A DNA stretch of 64,000 nt, from assembly GCA_945893365.1 (NCBI GenBank), contig CAMDED010000004.1, forward strand, positions 62,001 through 126,000. Direction: 5' to 3'. Below are positions 17,890-27,433 of the stretch, in pieces. The position numbers and the translations under genes are program-made. Source of the DNA: Candidatus Sulfopaludibacter sp. SbA3 (lineage in GTDB: Bacteria > Acidobacteriota > Terriglobia > Bryobacterales > Bryobacteraceae). The notes under the pieces are model-generated. The model worked only from the letters and a program-made list of their open reading frames with translations, had not been told where the DNA came from and ran no database searches. Position 1 is the stretch's first letter; the number at the start of each line of letters is the position of its first letter.

Positions 17890-19189
17890 AGCGGGTCCAT
17901 TCCCGTTCGGCCTGTTCGGTCCGGTTCATCTGCCGATAGACATGTCCGAGGAAATAGTACGCTTTGGCTAATCCCTTATCCAGCTGAATCGAACGCAAAA
18001 GCGCAACTTTCGCGGGCTCCAGGCGTCCGAGCCGCAAAAAGACGCGCCCGATCTCGTAGTGCGCCTTTGCGGAATTGGGGTTCCTGCCGATTGCCTGTTC
18101 CAGGAACGACAGCGATTCTTCGTCGCGATGGAGCTTGCTCAGCAGGATTCCGTAGTTGAGATAGGGCCATTCGCTCCTCGACGTCTGCTTCCGCTCCAGT
18201 TCGACCGCGATCTTGTAAGTAGCGATGCCCTGCTCATAGTTCTGTTCGAACTCATAGAGCAGCGCAAGATACTCATAAGCCTCCAGGCGTTGGGGTTGCG
18301 CCCTGACAACGGCCTGAAAAGCCTTGCGCGCTTCCGGGTAGCGGGCCTGCTTGTCATAGAGCACGCCCAGTTGAAACTGGATCTCGGGGTCGTTGGGCTT
18401 GCGCAGGGCGGCAGCTTCCAAGCCCCCCGGATCGACCGCTTCCTTGCGAGGCTCCTTCCGGATCGCATCGAGCGTGCGGAGTGCGGCTTCGACCAGCGGG
18501 TGCTGGTCGCCGAGGAGCTCTTTCGACGCTGCATACGCCTGCTCCGCAACTGGCTCCGCCTCGTCAAGTCTCTTTTGTAACCGGTAGAGTCCCGCGAGAT
18601 TGAGCAGACCCGTTATCCGGTTCGGGTCCGCCGGTCCGAGCGTGTCTACCGACTTCTTATAAAACGTCTCCGCTTGAGAATACTTACCTTGCGCCTGATA
18701 AAGCGAGGCGAGATTATTCAAGTCCCGGGCCACGGCAGGGTCATTCGACCCGAGAGCTTTCTCGTCGGCGGCGAGGGCTCGCTGGTACAGCTTTTCCGCT
18801 TCCGCGGTTCGACCTTGGGCCTTGTGACATCCGGCGAGGCTGTTGAGCACGGCGGCGACAGCGGGATCTTCCGCGCCGTAGAGCTTCTCAACGATGGTTA
18901 GCGAACGCCTGTATAGCCGTTCCGCTTCCACATATTTACGCAAAGCCTGGGAAAATTCAGCCAGGTTATGGAGGCTTGCCGCAACGTCGCTGCTTTCCGG
19001 ACCGCTCGTTCTCTCCGCCAGACTCAAGGCCTGGATGGCAACTCTTTGTCCCTCGGCGTATTGCCGTTTTTCGTAAAGCTGCTGTGAACGCTCGGTCAGC
19101 TTCTCCCATTCAGCGCTCTGGGCGGCTGCCAAAGGGACGAAGAGCAGCCCCAATAAGAGGCAGAGGTCCGTATTGCTTAAGCGCGGCAT
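17858..19189 (-). CDS. Secreted TPR-repeat protein
   Basis: A 443-residue protein with a signal peptide (LLLGLLFVPLAAAQ) and tandem tetratricopeptide repeats across nearly the whole length. The N-terminal repeats are of the kinesin-light-chain type (AEKLYQRALAADEKALGSNDPAVA). The C-terminal ones are generic (AKAHYEIGRVFLRLGRLEPAKVALLRSIQLD). It is probably a periplasmic protein-protein interaction scaffold. It is the last gene of a PSD1-DUF1501-TPR operon, 4 bases after the DUF1501 gene, so it may hold those partners together; that role is inferred. Confidence 0.85.
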   Translation of the reverse strand: MPRLSNTDLCLLLGLLFVPLAAAQSAEWEKLTERSQQLYEKRQYAEGQRVAIQALSLAERTSGPESSDVAASLHNLAEFSQALRKYVEAERLYRRSLTIVEKLYGAEDPAVAAVLNSLAGCHKAQGRTAEAEKLYQRALAADEKALGSNDPAVARDLNNLASLYQAQGKYSQAETFYKKSVDTLGPADPNRITGLLNLAGLYRLQKRLDEAEPVAEQAYAASKELLGDQHPLVEAALRTLDAIRKEPRKEAVDPGGLEAAALRKPNDPEIQFQLGVLYDKQARYPEARKAFQAVVRAQPQRLEAYEYLALLYEFEQNYEQGIATYKIAVELERKQTSRSEWPYLNYGILLSKLHRDEESLSFLEQAIGRNPNSAKAHYEIGRVFLRLGRLEPAKVALLRSIQLDKGLAKAYYFLGHVYRQMNRTEQAEREWTRFKELERAASR

Positions 19190-19193
19190 CCCC

Positions 19194-20627
19194 TCATGCG
19201 AGTATCGCCTTCACCACTTCGCCATGCACGTCGGTGAGCCGCATCTCGCGGCCGCCGGATGGAAATGTCAGCCGCTTGTGGTCAAGACCCAGCAGATGCA
19301 GCACAGTCGCGTGCAGATCATGCACCGTCACCTTATTTTCAACCGCATAGTAACCGTACTCATCGGTCGCGCCGTAAGTCGTCCCGCCCTTGATGCCGCC
19401 GCCCGCGAGCCACATCGAGAAGCCGTAAGGATGATGATCGCGCCCCGCGGCTCCCGGCGATCCCTGCGCCGTGGGCGTCCGCCCGAATTCGCCGCCCCAC
19501 ACCACCACCGTCTGCCCGAGCAGACCCCTCGCCTTCAAGTCTGTCAACAGCCCGGCAATCGGCTTGTCCGTCGCTTTCGCGTTCGCCGTGTGCCCGTCCT
19601 TCAGCTTCGCGTGTTGATCCCAGCGGTCGTGCCCCGGCCGCGGAGGGGAAAGGAGCTCGATGAAACGCACGCCGCGCTCGACCATTCTCCGCGCCATGAG
19701 ACAAGCGCGCCCGTACTCTTCGGTGTCCTTGTCGTCGAGCCCGTAGAGCTTTTTCGTCGCTTCGGTTTCGCTTGAAAGATCCGTCAACCCGGGCACGGCC
19801 GCCTGCATGCGGAAGGCGAGTTCGTAATTCGCGATCGACGCTTCCATCTCATCCACCGGTCCGTAACGCCCGGCCGACCGCCCATCGAGCTTGCGCAGCA
19901 ATCCGAGCTTTCCCTGCTGCAGCGCGACTTCGCTTTCCCGCGGCGCGATGTCGGCCACCGGATGCTGCCCCTTCCGAAACGGCGCGGCCTGATAGCTGGC
20001 AGGGAGAAAGCCGCTGCCGAAGATGTCGAGACCGCCCGGAGGAATCATGCCCGTGTCCATCACGACGAAGCCCGGCAGATCGCGGCACGGACTGCCGAGC
20101 CCGTAGGTGACCCACGCGCCCATGCTCGGCCGCCCTTGCAGGCCGGACCCGCTGTGCATGAAGTAGTTTCCCGCCGTGTGTTCGGAGTGCTCGGCCACCA
20201 TCGATCGCACGATGGCCAGGTCGTCCACGCACTCCGCAACGTGCGGAAACATGCTGCTGACGTCGGCCCCGCACTGCCCGTATTTCCGGAACTCGAACGG
20301 CGAACCGAACAGGACGGGGCTCACCGCGCGCACGTGCTTCGGCCGCGCGAACGGCAGCTCTTTGCCGCTCTCCTTCCGAACCCGTTCCTTTGGATCGAAC
20401 GAATCGACATGCGACACGCCGCCGTCCATAAACAGGAAAATCACCGACTGCGCGCTCGGTTTGTGGTGCGGCGCGCGGACTTTCATGGGATCGAGCGACC
20501 GGTCGTTCGCCGTGGCCGCTTGCGCATGGCCCCATTCCGCGAGCAGCGCGCTCAGCGCCATTCCACCGAATCCGTTCGCGGCGCGGCACAGGGCGTCACG
20601 TCTGCTAAACCGGATTTGAAACGACAT
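19194..20627 (-). CDS. DUF1501 protein, Tat-exported
   Basis: A 477-residue protein with a twin-arginine signal (RFSRRDALCRAANGFGG) and the full DUF1501 fold (SVIFLFMDGGVSHVDSFDPK, VVVWGGEFGRTPTAQG, GRDHHPYGFSMWLAGGGIKGG). It is the middle gene of the PSD1-DUF1501-TPR operon, 3 bases after the PSD1 gene. It shares the family layout with the copy at 8330 but is clearly divergent, so the two operons look like separate paralogous systems rather than a recent duplication. Confidence 0.87.
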   Translation of the reverse strand: MSFQIRFSRRDALCRAANGFGGMALSALLAEWGHAQAATANDRSLDPMKVRAPHHKPSAQSVIFLFMDGGVSHVDSFDPKERVRKESGKELPFARPKHVRAVSPVLFGSPFEFRKYGQCGADVSSMFPHVAECVDDLAIVRSMVAEHSEHTAGNYFMHSGSGLQGRPSMGAWVTYGLGSPCRDLPGFVVMDTGMIPPGGLDIFGSGFLPASYQAAPFRKGQHPVADIAPRESEVALQQGKLGLLRKLDGRSAGRYGPVDEMEASIANYELAFRMQAAVPGLTDLSSETEATKKLYGLDDKDTEEYGRACLMARRMVERGVRFIELLSPPRPGHDRWDQHAKLKDGHTANAKATDKPIAGLLTDLKARGLLGQTVVVWGGEFGRTPTAQGSPGAAGRDHHPYGFSMWLAGGGIKGGTTYGATDEYGYYAVENKVTVHDLHATVLHLLGLDHKRLTFPSGGREMRLTDVHGEVVKAILA

Positions 20628-20630
20628 CGC

Positions 20631-23417
20631 TCACCTCACGAAGATGAACTCTTTCGAGTTGAAAATGACGTGAGCGAGATCCGCCCACACGCGCGCGTCG
20701 TCTTTGGTCACACTCGGAGTCGCGCCGCCATACCGCCGCGCCTGCTCCGACAGGAACTCGCGGACATCCTTCCGGTCCGAGGCGTCCGGCGCCCGTCCAT
20801 ACGCGTGGAGGTACATGGTTTCGAGGCGCGTGTTCCAATCGGGACTCTCGCCCAACAACCGCGCCGCCCACTTCGAGGCCTCCGATGCGACGAATTCATT
20901 GTTCATCAGCATCAGCGCCTGTGAAGGAACCGTCGAAACGCTGCGCCGCCCCACCGTGGTCGAAGGCAGCGGATAGTCGAACGCCAGGAAGAGCGGAGAA
21001 ATAAAATTGCGCCGCACCTCCACGTACACGCTGCGCCGGCCTCCGCCATCGAGAGGCCCGGAGGCCGGCTTTCCTCTTCCGTCCTGATAAGGACCGATAT
21101 GCGGCGTCACGCCCGGCCCATACGGCGTCAGATTGAGCGAACCCGAAGCGCTCAGAATCGCGTCGCGGATCGCCTCGCCTTCAAGCCGCCTGACACGCAT
21201 ATGCGACAGCAGCCGGTTATCGGGATCGGTCTCGCTCGCGGTTTCGCTCGCGGAACTCGACATCCGGTAGGCGTTACTCAGGACGATCTCCCGGTGCATC
21301 GCCTTCACCGACCAGCCGTTGTCCTGGAATCGCCGCGCGAGATAATCCAGAAGCTCCGGATGCGACGGGCGCTCGCCCATCCTGCCGAAATTGTCCGTCG
21401 TCCGCACCAGTCCTTCGCCGAAATGATGTTTCCAAATGCGGTTCACCATTACTCTCGCGGTCAGCGGATTTTCCGGACTGAACAGGGCCTCCGCCAGTTC
21501 CATCCGCCCGCTGCCGTTCGTGTAGGGTTTCGCCTCGCCGCCCGAAAAAACGCGCAGAAATCCCCGTGGAACTTCTTCTCCCGGATTCAAATGGTTGCCG
21601 CGGATGTGGATGCGCAGATTTCGCGGCGTGTCCTCTGCCGCGAGCATTCCGAAAGGTTCCAACGGAAGTTGGGCCGCTTCGGCGGGCGCGGACACGGACG
21701 TCTCTACGCTGGCCTGAAGGCCCGCGGGCTTATCCGAAGTATCCGCGGGCGGCTCCTTCGAATCCGAAAATACAATCCGGTCCACGATAATGTGGCCGTC
21801 CGTGCGCCGGTCGGCGATCTCCAGATGACAGATCTGTCCGATCTCCTCGTGCAGGGTGATCGTCTTCCATCGCAGAATGCCGTCGCCGTTGCCCGCCACA
21901 CCCTTCGGATAACGCCCATTGGCGAAGATCGTGACCGCAAGCAGCGAAGGATGCTCGCGCACGGGCGAAAATTTGGTTCCCGCCAGACGCACGTGAATGT
22001 ACTTCTTCGTGGGAACGAAATGGCGTGACGTCATCGTCCCCATCAGCTTGTCCGAGCCGCCCCGGCGCGAGTTCACCATGCCGTTCACGGGTCCGCCCGC
22101 GAAGGCCAGACCGCTCACGCGCCAGTCATCGCTTATATACCCAGCATCTAATTCGAGTGCATCGCCCCACTTCGCGGGACGCGCGTCAAGGGTACCCTCA
22201 ATACGCCGGAGGATTGCCTCCGCCTCCCGATTCTGCGTGGGCGACTGGATCGACCCCAGCACTACCTGCGTGCTCTCGAAGACGCCGCCGAGCGCGTAAT
22301 AGTCGGCCGTTGGAATCGGGTCGAACTTGTGATCGTGACACTTCGCGCAGGCGATCGTCAGTCCGAGAAACGCCTTTCCGAAAACGTCGATGCGGCTGTC
22401 CATTTTCTCGGCGCGCACTTCGAGCAGGTCCGTCGCGCCGTTGCGTTCTTCGGGAAGTCCGAAGAACCCGGTTGCGACCGGCGTGTCGAGCTGCATCCCA
22501 TCCGGCGTCATGCGCTGCACTGGGAGAAGGTCGCCCGCGATGTGCTCCTTGACGAACCGGTCGTACGGCAGATCCCGATTGAACGCGCGGATGACATAGT
22601 CGCGGTAACGCCAGGCCTCCTGCTTCTCGAAATCGAACTCATGCCCGCTCGTCTCCGCGAAGCGCACCACGTCGAGCCAATGCCGCGCCCAGCGCTCGCC
22701 ATAGCGCTCCGAAGCCAGCAGCCTCTCGACGGCGTTCTCGTACGCGCGCGGCGAACCGTCGTTGAGAAACGCCTTGATCTCCGCTGGAGCCGGCGGCAGG
22801 CCGGTCAAGTCGAACGTGACCCGGCGGAGCAGAGTCGCTTTATCGGCGGGCGGCGCGGGCTCGAGGCCTTTGCTTTCGAGCTTTGCAAGCAGAAACGCGT
22901 CGATCGGAGACCGCACCCACGAACGGCGCTTCACCGGCGGCGGCGCGAACTTACCGATGGGCTGGAACGACCAGAACTTCCGCGCGGTTTCAAAGTTGAT
23001 CGCGGCAGGCGCGGGCGTGGCGGCTTCCGCCGTTCGCGGATCGGGCGCTCCCATTCCGACCCATTCCGCGAGATCGGCGCGCTCGGCCTCGCTCAGTCTG
23101 CCTGACGGGGGCATCTTCAGCTCAGGATCGCGGTACGAAACGGCCTTCACGATCAGGCTGTGGTCCGGGTCGCCCGGGACAACCGCCGTGCCCCGGCTCC
23201 CGCCGCGTTCCCAGCCCGCTTTGGAATCGAGGCGCAGGCCGGAAGTGGACGCTTTCTCGCCGTGGCATGCGTAGCATTTGGACGCGAGCAAGGGCCGGAT
23301 CTTCCGCTCGAAGAATTCGGCCGCGTCCGGTGGCGCCTGCGCAAACACCACGCCAAGCGGCAGCGCCGTTGCCACGAGCAACGCGCGCAGCCAGGACGAA
23401 TTAGATAGACGGAGCAT
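20631..23417 (-). CDS. PSD1 / Planctomycete cytochrome C domain protein
   Basis: A 928-residue secreted protein (signal peptide about 1-27). PSCyt1 haem motif CYACH at 48-52, then DUF1549 with CAKCHDHKFDPIPTADYYALGG. About 200 residues follow that the 822-residue paralogue lacks (a carbohydrate-binding-like beta domain, about 395-600). The C-terminal part is DUF1553 (MVNRIWKHHFGEGLVRTTDNFG, LMLMNNEFVASEA). It is the first gene of the operon with DUF1501 and TPR. The extra domain suggests a different polymer target from the copy at 9752. Confidence 0.87.
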   Translation of the reverse strand: MLRLSNSSWLRALLVATALPLGVVFAQAPPDAAEFFERKIRPLLASKCYACHGEKASTSGLRLDSKAGWERGGSRGTAVVPGDPDHSLIVKAVSYRDPELKMPPSGRLSEAERADLAEWVGMGAPDPRTAEAATPAPAAINFETARKFWSFQPIGKFAPPPVKRRSWVRSPIDAFLLAKLESKGLEPAPPADKATLLRRVTFDLTGLPPAPAEIKAFLNDGSPRAYENAVERLLASERYGERWARHWLDVVRFAETSGHEFDFEKQEAWRYRDYVIRAFNRDLPYDRFVKEHIAGDLLPVQRMTPDGMQLDTPVATGFFGLPEERNGATDLLEVRAEKMDSRIDVFGKAFLGLTIACAKCHDHKFDPIPTADYYALGGVFESTQVVLGSIQSPTQNREAEAILRRIEGTLDARPAKWGDALELDAGYISDDWRVSGLAFAGGPVNGMVNSRRGGSDKLMGTMTSRHFVPTKKYIHVRLAGTKFSPVREHPSLLAVTIFANGRYPKGVAGNGDGILRWKTITLHEEIGQICHLEIADRRTDGHIIVDRIVFSDSKEPPADTSDKPAGLQASVETSVSAPAEAAQLPLEPFGMLAAEDTPRNLRIHIRGNHLNPGEEVPRGFLRVFSGGEAKPYTNGSGRMELAEALFSPENPLTARVMVNRIWKHHFGEGLVRTTDNFGRMGERPSHPELLDYLARRFQDNGWSVKAMHREIVLSNAYRMSSSASETASETDPDNRLLSHMRVRRLEGEAIRDAILSASGSLNLTPYGPGVTPHIGPYQDGRGKPASGPLDGGGRRSVYVEVRRNFISPLFLAFDYPLPSTTVGRRSVSTVPSQALMLMNNEFVASEASKWAARLLGESPDWNTRLETMYLHAYGRAPDASDRKDVREFLSEQARRYGGATPSVTKDDARVWADLAHVIFNSKEFIFVR

Positions 23418-23450
23418 CGTATGCCAAGAGCAGGTCTTGCCAGAATTCTA

Positions 23451-23726
23451 TCACGCGCGGCGCAGCACAATTCCGCGCGCCGTCAATTCATCCAGCAACA
23501 GCGCCACGGCGGGCGACGTCTCGCCATCCCCGGGCACGGACACGGCCCACTCCAGATTTTCGCGAAACTCCTTCGAGCTGATCCGCCACTGCGCAAGCGA
23601 CTCGGGCGTCTTCGCGCCTATCTCGATCACCGACCAGTGCCGCGCCAAAGCGCGCGCCGTCTCCGGGTCCGGCAGCGGCCCGCGCACGATGAAGTGGTTG
23701 CTGCCGTGCACCAATATTCCGACCAC
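23451..23726 (-). CDS. Small conserved hypothetical protein
   Basis: A 91-residue protein (MVGILVHGSNHFIVRGPLP) with no signal peptide, membrane segment or catalytic motif. The composition and complete frame suggest a real gene. It may be a small alpha/beta protein related to hypothetical proteins of Solibacter genomes. It lies downstream of no operon and is divergent from the VapBC locus. The function is unknown. Confidence 0.5.
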   Translation of the reverse strand: MVGILVHGSNHFIVRGPLPDPETARALARHWSVIEIGAKTPESLAQWRISSKEFRENLEWAVSVPGDGETSPAVALLLDELTARGIVLRRA

Positions 23727-23807
23727 GTATCATTATTACGAACATCTAGCCAACCGTCGCCCAGCAGGAGGAATCGGCGCTGGTATTATGGATTCTGAGA
23801 GGGCTAG

Positions 23808-23987
23808 ATGACCATCACCGTTCCGCTGACACCCGAGGAGGAGGCAACGCTCATTGTCCTGGCCGAGCATCGTGGCCTGTCGCCGGACGCCCTAGTCAGG
23901 GGCGTAGTGAAGGACATCATCGACAGCGTAGGCACACCGCCCGGTATTTCGGAGGAGACGTTTCACCGGGAAGACTGGTATCGATGA
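23808..23987 (+). CDS. VapB-like antitoxin
   Basis: A 59-residue protein (MTITVPLTPEEEATLIVLAEHRGLSPDALV, ending FHREDWYR). A ribbon-helix-helix-like N-terminus and an acidic-aromatic tail fit a VapB antitoxin. Its stop overlaps the start of the PIN toxin gene (ATGA), the usual vapBC coupling. A TATTAT box at 23784-23789 is a plausible -10. It is intact, unlike its toxin. Confidence 0.7.
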   Translation: MTITVPLTPEEEATLIVLAEHRGLSPDALVRGVVKDIIDSVGTPPGISEETFHREDWYR

Positions 23988-24447
23988 AGGCCCACCTCAT
24001 CGACACGAATGTTCGTCTTCGCGCCATTCGGCGACAGGACCTGAATCTTCGGTCCCTCGCGCGAGAGGCGATCAAGAATCTATATCGACACGGAGATTCC
24101 CTATGCGTCTGCCCACAGAATCTCATCGAACTGTGGAACGTCTCTACTCGTCCCGCGAAGGTCTCGGCCAGACGCAGAGGAATATCAGCCGTTGCGAAAC
24201 GTTTTTCCGTCTACTCCCTGAGACTCCTGAACTCTTTCAGGAGTGGAAGCGCCTGGTATCGGTGCATCAGGTCTCCGGTCTCAAGGTTCATGACGCGCGG
24301 CTTGTAGCCGCAATGAACGTCTATCGGATTCCCAGCGTCATCACGTTCGACATCGACGACTTCAAGCGCTACCCGGGAATCCGGTTCTCCATCCGGGAAG
24401 TATTCTTCAACCGGAGTGAACTCCTACCCACGAGGGTAGCAGCCTGA
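23984..24447 (+). pseudogene. vapC: VapC-type PIN toxin, one-base deletion
   Basis: ATG 23984 starts a PIN-domain RNase (MKAHLIDTNVRLRAIRRQD, then PQNLIELWNVSTRPA). At about 24156 the homology moves to another frame (EGLGQTQRNISRCETFF, then HDARLVAAMNVYRIPSVITFD and DFKRYPGI) and runs to the stop at 24447. Restoring one base at GC/GAA joins the halves into a full-length VapC of about 154 residues. The first catalytic Asp (DTN) is in the first frame, but the C-terminal acidic cluster (HDARL, FDIDDF) is in the second, so the current product should be inactive. Confidence 0.8.
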
Positions 24448-24486
24448 GTAACCGGAGGGGCTTCGCCCTGCGACTCCGATACTGAA

Positions 24487-25959
24487 TCACGCTTCAAGCC
24501 TCGGATCGGGAATCGCGTGCCCGATCGCGAAATGATAGACCACCTGCCCCTGCTCCGGACGCAGTCCAAGATAGCGATGCACCTCGTCGTCGTAAAACGC
24601 GCCGATGCCCGTGGCCCGCAACCCCACGCTTTCCGCCGCCACATACATCCGCTGCCCGATTGCGCCGGCTTCAAAATGCGCGTAGCGGTAGCCCCTGCCG
24701 CCATAGCCGCGTGTGGCGCGCTCGAGATCCGCAATCATCGAGAACGACACGCAGGCATTCCCAGCCAAGCTCTGCCCCAAGCTCAAGCCCGCCGCCATCA
24801 CGCGCTGATCGCCCGTCTTGATCCGCTCCAATTCCCCAGTCCCGGGCCAATGCCGGTAGACGCCGCGTTCCAAATCCTCCACGCGGTGCGCGTAGACGTA
24901 CAGGCTGACAAGACGCGTCGCGGCGAAATCGGCGAGATAGGGCTTCGCCGCCGCGCCGAGGATCGCCGAGAGCTGCGGTAGCGACATCATCGTTTCACCG
25001 CCCTGAAAATCGAGCGCCGACCTCCGATTCCTCACGACCTCGCCAAACGGCTTGACCGATCGAGTGGGCGGTGGCAGTCTCAGTTCACCGCCGCCGTCGC
25101 CCGCCGCCTCCATGCCGCCCACGCACTGGACCTTCGTCGCCGCGTGGATGCCGTCGATGAGCGTGTACGAAACATGTTCTCTCGAAAGCGGGTTCGGATC
25201 GCCGCCGTACCAGACCGTCTCCGCCGCGTCGCGCACGGGAGCCGGAATCGCCGGAGTCGCGGGAATCGCCTCGCCGCGCAATTCCAGGAACAGCATCGGC
25301 CATTCATCGGCGCTCAAGCGGTAGTGCGCCGCCACTTCGTCATCCGCGAATTCTCCGCTGGCGAAGGTCTCACAGCCCATCGCGCCTGCCGCCAGCGCGA
25401 GCGATTGCCACGCGTGCCCCGCGTCGTGCAGGCAGTATCGATACGCCCGGCTCTGATATTTCCAAGCCTCGCGCCAGGCAATGCTCGACAGCACGAACGC
25501 CACGGGAGCGGACATTCCGAAATCCCCCGCCGCCCGCTGCTCGGCCATGTGCGACGACGCGCGGTAATGATAGAGTCCGTCGGGCCAATCGTTGAGCCCC
25601 TTCGTAATGAAATGGAACTCCGTCGGATGCAGGTTTCCCGATGACGGGTTCACGCGCAAGGCGTACTTGGAGCCGGTCGATGGAACGCGCTTCGCCGCGC
25701 TGATGGCTGCGGAGTAGAACAGCAGTTGCGATAGGAAAGCTGCGCCATCGGCGTTGCTTGCCCCGGGTCCCGGAGCGGGCGGATCGGCCGGCAGGTCGAG
25801 AACAGGCACGCCTTCATAGTGACGGAACGGCTCGGGCATGTTCGCCCAATCCAGAAAGTGCCGATTCCGTCGCAGCGACTCTAGGCTGTGCTTTGTGGCT
25901 TCGTGATACTCGCGCCAGGTCACTGCTTGTAGTCCACTATATTTCCCGCCGCGCGGCAA
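24487..25959 (-). CDS. SagB/ThcOx-family dehydrogenase (nitroreductase fold)
   Basis: A 490-residue cytoplasmic protein. Both halves show FMN-dependent nitroreductase features (SSGNLHPTEFHFI, then DGLYHYRASSH; in the second half RNRRSALDFQGGE, then AVESVGLRATGIGAFYDDEVHRYLGL). SagB/ThcOx enzymes oxidise azolines in thiazole/oxazole-modified peptides, but many stand-alone double-domain members are of unknown substrate. No precursor peptide or cyclodehydratase gene is nearby, so a peptide natural-product role is not supported here. Confidence 0.82.
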   Translation of the reverse strand: MPRGGKYSGLQAVTWREYHEATKHSLESLRRNRHFLDWANMPEPFRHYEGVPVLDLPADPPAPGPGASNADGAAFLSQLLFYSAAISAAKRVPSTGSKYALRVNPSSGNLHPTEFHFITKGLNDWPDGLYHYRASSHMAEQRAAGDFGMSAPVAFVLSSIAWREAWKYQSRAYRYCLHDAGHAWQSLALAAGAMGCETFASGEFADDEVAAHYRLSADEWPMLFLELRGEAIPATPAIPAPVRDAAETVWYGGDPNPLSREHVSYTLIDGIHAATKVQCVGGMEAAGDGGGELRLPPPTRSVKPFGEVVRNRRSALDFQGGETMMSLPQLSAILGAAAKPYLADFAATRLVSLYVYAHRVEDLERGVYRHWPGTGELERIKTGDQRVMAAGLSLGQSLAGNACVSFSMIADLERATRGYGGRGYRYAHFEAGAIGQRMYVAAESVGLRATGIGAFYDDEVHRYLGLRPEQGQVVYHFAIGHAIPDPRLEA

Positions 25960-25988
25960 CGTGGCGTCACACGCTACAATAAGAAAGC

Positions 25989-26402
25989 ATGCGACGCCGC
26001 CAGCTTCTCTTCGCTTCGCTCGCCGTACCCCTCGCCTGCGCCGCTGAAACCCGTCCCGCGGCGGTTCGCGGCAGGCTCACACAACCGGGAGGCAAGCCCC
26101 CGATTCTCGAAACCCCGGACCACAAGTTCATCCCGCTCGATGGCGATGCCGCTACGCTTGGCGTCCTGCGGGACAAGCGCCTCGCAGAGGCCGATCTTGA
26201 AGCCCTGGGACAGCCTTCGCCGGGCGGTGTATTTCAGGTCGGCCCCATCCACACCAAAGCGATGTTCGTCCACAAGGACGGCAATCGCCTGCTCATCACC
26301 TACTGGTGCGACGTGTGCTCTATCCGCACCTACACGCCCGGCATCTGCTGGTGCTGCCAGGAAGAGACCGCTCTCGATTTGCGCAAACCGGAGAAGGAAT
26401 GA
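25989..26402 (+). CDS. Exported Cys-rich small protein
   Basis: A 137-residue protein with a signal peptide (RRQLLFASLAVPLACAAE) and a C-terminal cysteine cluster at C107, C110, C120, C122 and C123 (YWCDVCSIRTYTPGICWCC). This could bind zinc, copper or an Fe-S cluster. No family is recognised. A TACAAT box ends nine bases before the ATG, implying a nearly leaderless mRNA. The stop overlaps the next start (ATGA), so it is coupled to the epimerase-like gene. Confidence 0.65.
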   Translation: MRRRQLLFASLAVPLACAAETRPAAVRGRLTQPGGKPPILETPDHKFIPLDGDAATLGVLRDKRLAEADLEALGQPSPGGVFQVGPIHTKAMFVHKDGNRLLITYWCDVCSIRTYTPGICWCCQEETALDLRKPEKE

Positions 26403-27433
26403 AATCAGCGCTCGCCGTTTTCGCGTTGCTCGCGCCCGCCATGTCACAAGCCGCCAACTACTCCGCCGCTACCGTGTCCGCCGATGGCGTGAGCGTCGTG
26501 CGCCTCACCGACGCCGCCACGCACACGGAAGTCTCTATTGTGCCCTCCGTCGGCAACATGGCGTATGAAATGAAGGTGAACGGTAAGAACGTTTTCTGGA
26601 CCCCCTTCAAAAGCCCCGCCGAGCTTCGAGCCAAGCCCGCGCTCGCCGGCAACCCGTTCCTCGCGCCGTGGGCGAACCGCATCGATCGGGACGCGTTCTA
26701 CGCCAACGGCAAGAAGTACAATTTCAATCCGGATCTCGGCAATCTGCGCCGCGACGGCAACCAGAAGCCCATCCACGGCTTGATTCTCTTCTCCGAGTGG
26801 ACCGTCGTCGAGGCCAAAGCGGACAGGAACTCGGCGCATCTCACCAGCCGCTTCGACTTCTGGAAGCAGCCCGATCTGATGGCGCAGTTCCCCTTCGCGC
26901 ACTCGCTTCTCATGACCTACCGCCTCTCGAAGGGCGTGCTCGAAGTCGAAACCGTAATCGACAATCTTTCCACGGCCCCGATGCCCGTGGCCGTCGGCTA
27001 CCACCCCTACTTTCAGGTTCACGACGCGCCGCGCGACAAGTGGAAAGTGCATCTCTCGGCCCGCGATCACCTCACGCTCTCGAACGTCCTGATCCCTACC
27101 GGCGAAAAGAAGCCCGTCGCGTTTCCCGATCCCGTGCCGCTCGAAGGCACGCAGCTTGACGATGTTTTCAGCGGCCTCATCCGCGGCTCCGACGGACGCG
27201 CCGTGTTTTCCGTCGAGGGCGGCAAGCAGAAGGTGAGCGTCGTGTACGGGCCGAAGTACACGGTGGCCGTGGTCTACGCGCCGAAGGGCCGCGACTTCAT
27301 CTGTTTCGAGCCGATGTCCGCCATCACGAACGCGTTCAATCTCGCGCACGCGGGCGTGTACAACGAATTGCAGACGGTTCCAGCGGGCGGGCAATGGAAG
27401 GAAAGCTACTGGATTGCCCCGAGCGGCTTCTGA
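26399..27433 (+). CDS. Aldose 1-epimerase family protein, exported
   Basis: A 344-residue protein from ATG 26399 with a signal peptide (MKSALAVFALLAPAMSQA) and a galactose-mutarotase-like beta-sandwich (NPFLAPWANRIDRDAFYANGKKYN, IHGLILFSEW, VGYHPYFQVHD, CFEPMSAITNAFN). The catalytic-type His in GYHPYF and the Glu in FEPM are present. It would interconvert anomers of free sugars in the periplasm. It overlaps the upstream gene by 4 bases and the downstream FAD oxidase by 20 bases, forming a tight three-gene unit. Confidence 0.85.
   Translation: MKSALAVFALLAPAMSQAANYSAATVSADGVSVVRLTDAATHTEVSIVPSVGNMAYEMKVNGKNVFWTPFKSPAELRAKPALAGNPFLAPWANRIDRDAFYANGKKYNFNPDLGNLRRDGNQKPIHGLILFSEWTVVEAKADRNSAHLTSRFDFWKQPDLMAQFPFAHSLLMTYRLSKGVLEVETVIDNLSTAPMPVAVGYHPYFQVHDAPRDKWKVHLSARDHLTLSNVLIPTGEKKPVAFPDPVPLEGTQLDDVFSGLIRGSDGRAVFSVEGGKQKVSVVYGPKYTVAVVYAPKGRDFICFEPMSAITNAFNLAHAGVYNELQTVPAGGQWKESYWIAPSGF

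Noticed and set aside
24487-25959. SagB oxidoreductase as part of a RiPP cluster
   Set aside because: No precursor peptide, cyclodehydratase or exporter gene lies within several kb.
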